NCBI GenBank assembly: GCA_031282665.1 | Contig: JAITDH010000120.1 | Coordinates: 1 to 7,164 of the forward strand | Direction of reading: 5' to 3' | DNA from: Zoogloeaceae bacterium | GTDB lineage: Bacteria > Pseudomonadota > Gammaproteobacteria > Burkholderiales > Rhodocyclaceae | Length of the DNA stretch: 7,164 nucleotides | Part shown: positions 5,240-7,164 of the stretch, piece by piece | How positions within the stretch are numbered: the stretch's first letter is position 1 | Layout of the letters: each line of letters opens with the position of its first letter | Translations under genes and position numbers: made by a program | Notes under the pieces: generated by a model | The model's input: only the letters and a program-made list of their open reading frames with translations | Told to the model about the DNA's origin: nothing | Databases searched by the model: none

Positions 5240-5254
5240 GAAACCCCGCGTCCC

Positions 5255-7075
5255 TTACTCTTCCACATCGGCGGGCGGCGCGACGCGCACGACTTCTTCC
5301 AGCGAGGTCAACCCGCTGGCGACCTTGCGCGCGCCGGAAATGCGCAGCGCCCGCATGCCTTCCCGGAAAGCCTCCGTGCGCAGGCCCTCGATATCGGTTT
5401 CCTTGCTGATCCATTTGCGCAGGGCGGGACTCATCAGCAGCACTTCGTAGATGCCCACCCGCCCGGAAAATCCCGTCATCCGGCATTCCAGGCAGCCGTT
5501 GGGGAGGTACAACTGCTCCGGTTCCCGCGCCTTCCAGGGGATCACCAGGTTTTGCCAGATTTCCCGCTGCGCCTCGTCCATCGGCACCGGCTTCTTGCAA
5601 TGCGGACACAGGGTGCGCACCAGCCGCTGCGCGAGCACGCCGAGGAGCGTCGCGTTGATCATGTAGCCGGGCACGCCAAGATCCTGCAGGCGGGTTATCG
5701 CGGAAGGCGCGTCGTTGGTGTGCAGGGTGGAAAGCACCAGGTGCCCGGTCAGGGCGGCCTGGATCGCCATGTCCGCCGTTTCCAGGTCGCGGATTTCGCC
5801 CACCATGATGATGTCCGGGTCCTGCCGCATCATGGCCCGGATGCCCTCGGCGAAACCGACGTCGATATTGGTCTGTATCTGCACCTGGTTGAAGGCCGGC
5901 TCGACCATTTCGATGGGGTCTTCCAGGGTGCAGACATTGACTTCCGGCGTCGCCAGTTGCTTCAGGGTCGAATACAGGGTGGTCGTCTTCCCGGAACCGG
6001 TCGGGCCGGTGACCAGGATGATGCCGTTCGGTTTTTCGGTCATCGACCGCCAGCGCGTGAGATCCTCGCGGGAAAAGCCCAGTTGGGAAAAATCGCGCAC
6101 CAGCACTTCCGGGTCGAAAATCCGCATGACCAGCTTTTCGCCGAAAGCCGTCGGCAGGGTGGAAAGGCGCAGTTCCACCTCGTCGCCGTCGGGCATCCTG
6201 GTCTTGATCCGGCCATCCTGGGGACGCCGCTTCTCGATCACGTCCATCCGTCCCAGGAGCTTGATCCGGCTGGTCATCGCGACCATGACCGGGGTGGGAA
6301 TCTGGTAAACCTGATGCAGCACGCCGTCGATGCGAAAGCGCACGATGCCCATTTCGCGCCGCGGCTCGATATGGATGTCGGAAGCCCGCTGTTCGAACGC
6401 GTACTGCCACAGCCAATCGACGATGCGCACGACGTGCCGGTCGTTGGCGTCCAGTTGCTGGTTGGCTTTCCCCAACTCGACCAGTTGTTCGAAGCTCGCC
6501 GGGGCGTTGGCGAGGGAACCGCTCTGCGCCGCCCGCTTCACCGATTTGGCGAGATTGAAGAACTCCACCAGATAACGGCTGACGTCGAGCGGGCTGGAGA
6601 GCACCCGGCGGACTTTCCGGCGCAGGACATGCGCGAGTTCCGCCTCCCATTCGCGCAGGAAAGGCTCGGAAGTGGCGATCACCACCTCTTCCGCCTCCAT
6701 GCCGATGGGCAGGATGCAATAGCGCGCCGCGTAGGTGCTGGAAACCACGTCGGCTACCTTGGTGAAGTCGATCTTCAGCGGATCGATATGCTGGTAGGTC
6801 ATGCCGATCCGCTTCGCCAGCCATTCGGTCAGCAATTCGATATGCAGGATCTTGTACGGCGGCGTCGTTTGCGGCCATTTCTGCTCGGCGATCAGGGCGA
6901 GCGGATGCATTCCCTTGGACAACCGCCGTCCCAGACGCAGGTCGTCGGCGTTTTCCTGCGTCACCATCCCGTCCGTCACCAGCCATCCCAGCACTTCTTC
7001 CAGTTGCAGCTTGTGCTCCTGGACGATCTTTGTTTCATGATGCTTGTGCGAGGAATGGGGGCTTGGGGTGTTCAT
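5255..7075 (-). CDS. GspE/PulE/PilB-type secretion or pilus assembly ATPase
   Basis: A 606-residue cytoplasmic hexameric ATPase of the type II secretion/type IV pilus class, which powers pilin or pseudopilin assembly. Residues 1-16 are His/Ser-rich. About 22-165 form a GspE/MshEN-like N-terminal region, and 205-600 the motor. Motifs are the Walker A GPTGSGKTTT (357-366), the Asp box TLEDPIE (383-389), the Walker B DPDIIMVGEIRD (419-430, Glu427) and the His box TLHTNDA (450-456, His452). The zinc-binding cysteines are Cys490, Cys493, Cys528 and Cys531, as in GspE and PilB but not PilT. All catalytic features are intact. No other secretion or pilus gene is in the window, so the machine it serves cannot be named. 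ATG 7075 has a pyrimidine-rich leader with no ribosome site, but no better upstream start exists. It lies upstream of phaR on the same strand, separated by 268 bases holding repeats and a promoter. Confidence 0.93.
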   Translation of the reverse strand: MNTPSPHSSHKHHETKIVQEHKLQLEEVLGWLVTDGMVTQENADDLRLGRRLSKGMHPLALIAEQKWPQTTPPYKILHIELLTEWLAKRIGMTYQHIDPLKIDFTKVADVVSSTYAARYCILPIGMEAEEVVIATSEPFLREWEAELAHVLRRKVRRVLSSPLDVSRYLVEFFNLAKSVKRAAQSGSLANAPASFEQLVELGKANQQLDANDRHVVRIVDWLWQYAFEQRASDIHIEPRREMGIVRFRIDGVLHQVYQIPTPVMVAMTSRIKLLGRMDVIEKRRPQDGRIKTRMPDGDEVELRLSTLPTAFGEKLVMRIFDPEVLVRDFSQLGFSREDLTRWRSMTEKPNGIILVTGPTGSGKTTTLYSTLKQLATPEVNVCTLEDPIEMVEPAFNQVQIQTNIDVGFAEGIRAMMRQDPDIIMVGEIRDLETADMAIQAALTGHLVLSTLHTNDAPSAITRLQDLGVPGYMINATLLGVLAQRLVRTLCPHCKKPVPMDEAQREIWQNLVIPWKAREPEQLYLPNGCLECRMTGFSGRVGIYEVLLMSPALRKWISKETDIEGLRTEAFREGMRALRISGARKVASGLTSLEEVVRVAPPADVEE

Positions 7076-7101
7076 GATGTGAAGGGAAAGAAAAAAGAGA
7101 G

Positions 7102-7107
7102 ATCATA
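7102..7107 (-). promoter_or_regulatory. Possible -10 box for the ATPase gene
   Basis: TATGAT on the minus strand matches the -10 consensus at five of six bases and lies 26 bases before ATG 7075. That would give a short leader of about 20 bases made almost only of pyrimidines. No convincing -35 hexamer was found at the usual spacing. Confidence 0.3.
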
Positions 7108-7120
7108 ACCGGGGAGGCGG

Positions 7121-7138
7121 GGCAAAAACGGTTTTGCC
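7121..7138. other. Small perfect inverted repeat upstream of the ATPase gene
   Basis: GGCAAAA (7121-7127) and TTTTGCC (7132-7138) form a 7-bp perfect stem with an ACGG loop. There is no T-run after it on either strand, so it is a poor terminator. Its position 14 bases upstream of the possible -10 box would suit an operator. The function is unknown. Confidence 0.4.
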
Positions 7139-7164
7139 GGCAGGACAGCGAGGACATGGAGGCA

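Noticed and set aside
5090..5250. AACCCCGCG on both sides of copy C as a target-site duplication
   Set aside because: Part of the right copy is the GAAACC end shared by all three elements, the left copy is 35 bases away from the element end, and copies A and B show no matching flanking repeats.
2776..5409. An 877-codon plus-strand open frame across metF, tlyA, alkB and phaR
   Set aside because: It is antisense to four well-supported genes with intact catalytic motifs, and its Arg/Gly/His-rich translation is typical of the mirror of GC-rich coding sequence.
5201..7108. A 635-codon plus-strand open frame opposite the ATPase gene
   Set aside because: It is the shadow of a complete GspE/PilB-type gene. 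The translation shows no family motif.

Overview
The window is a GC-rich, densely coding stretch of bacterial chromosome. Its content fits a betaproteobacterium, perhaps Rhodocyclales-like: PhaR (the regulator of polyhydroxyalkanoate storage), a GspE/PilB-type ATPase, a tlyA-metF pair and a NodJ-family ABC-2 permease occur together. The lineage is inferred from gene content and recall, not from a search. No phage, CRISPR, tRNA, rRNA or complete insertion sequence was found.

Layout. Positions 1-287 hold no confident gene: an AT-rich stretch with two TGTAAC repeats, then repeat element A (78-221). A possible 47-residue small ORF (288-431) runs into an ABC-2 permease (431-1192, plus strand), their stop and start codons sharing one base. 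Every later gene is on the minus strand. A WrbA/flavodoxin-like FMN protein (1208-1765) converges on the permease. Next is a ~300-base intergenic region with a possible promoter, a 16-bp direct repeat and repeat element B (1918-2047). A tight cluster follows, transcribed in the order alkB, tlyA, metF (4416 down to 2067); alkB and tlyA are 3 nt apart, and tlyA and metF overlap by 11 nt. phaR (4447-4986) lies 30 nt upstream of alkB and has its own strong -10 box and a TGCA-type palindrome at the predicted transcription start. Between phaR and the next gene are a heptamer tandem repeat and repeat element C (5134-5239). The last gene is a 606-residue secretion/pilus-type ATPase (5255-7075), with its short upstream region at the window end.

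How the genes relate. MetF makes 5-methyltetrahydrofolate for methionine and S-adenosylmethionine supply, TlyA uses S-adenosylmethionine to methylate rRNA, and AlkB removes methyl lesions from nucleic acid, so the minus-strand cluster has a loose methyl-group theme. phaR may be read through into it. The ATPase and the permease each lack their usual partner genes inside the window.

Most of the window is ordinary. The parts worth a second look are the three copies of one intergenic inverted-repeat element (one perfect, one imperfect, one with an inverted core and a lost arm), the structured phaR control region, the coupled small ORF, and a tandem-repeat-encoded N-terminal extension on TlyA.
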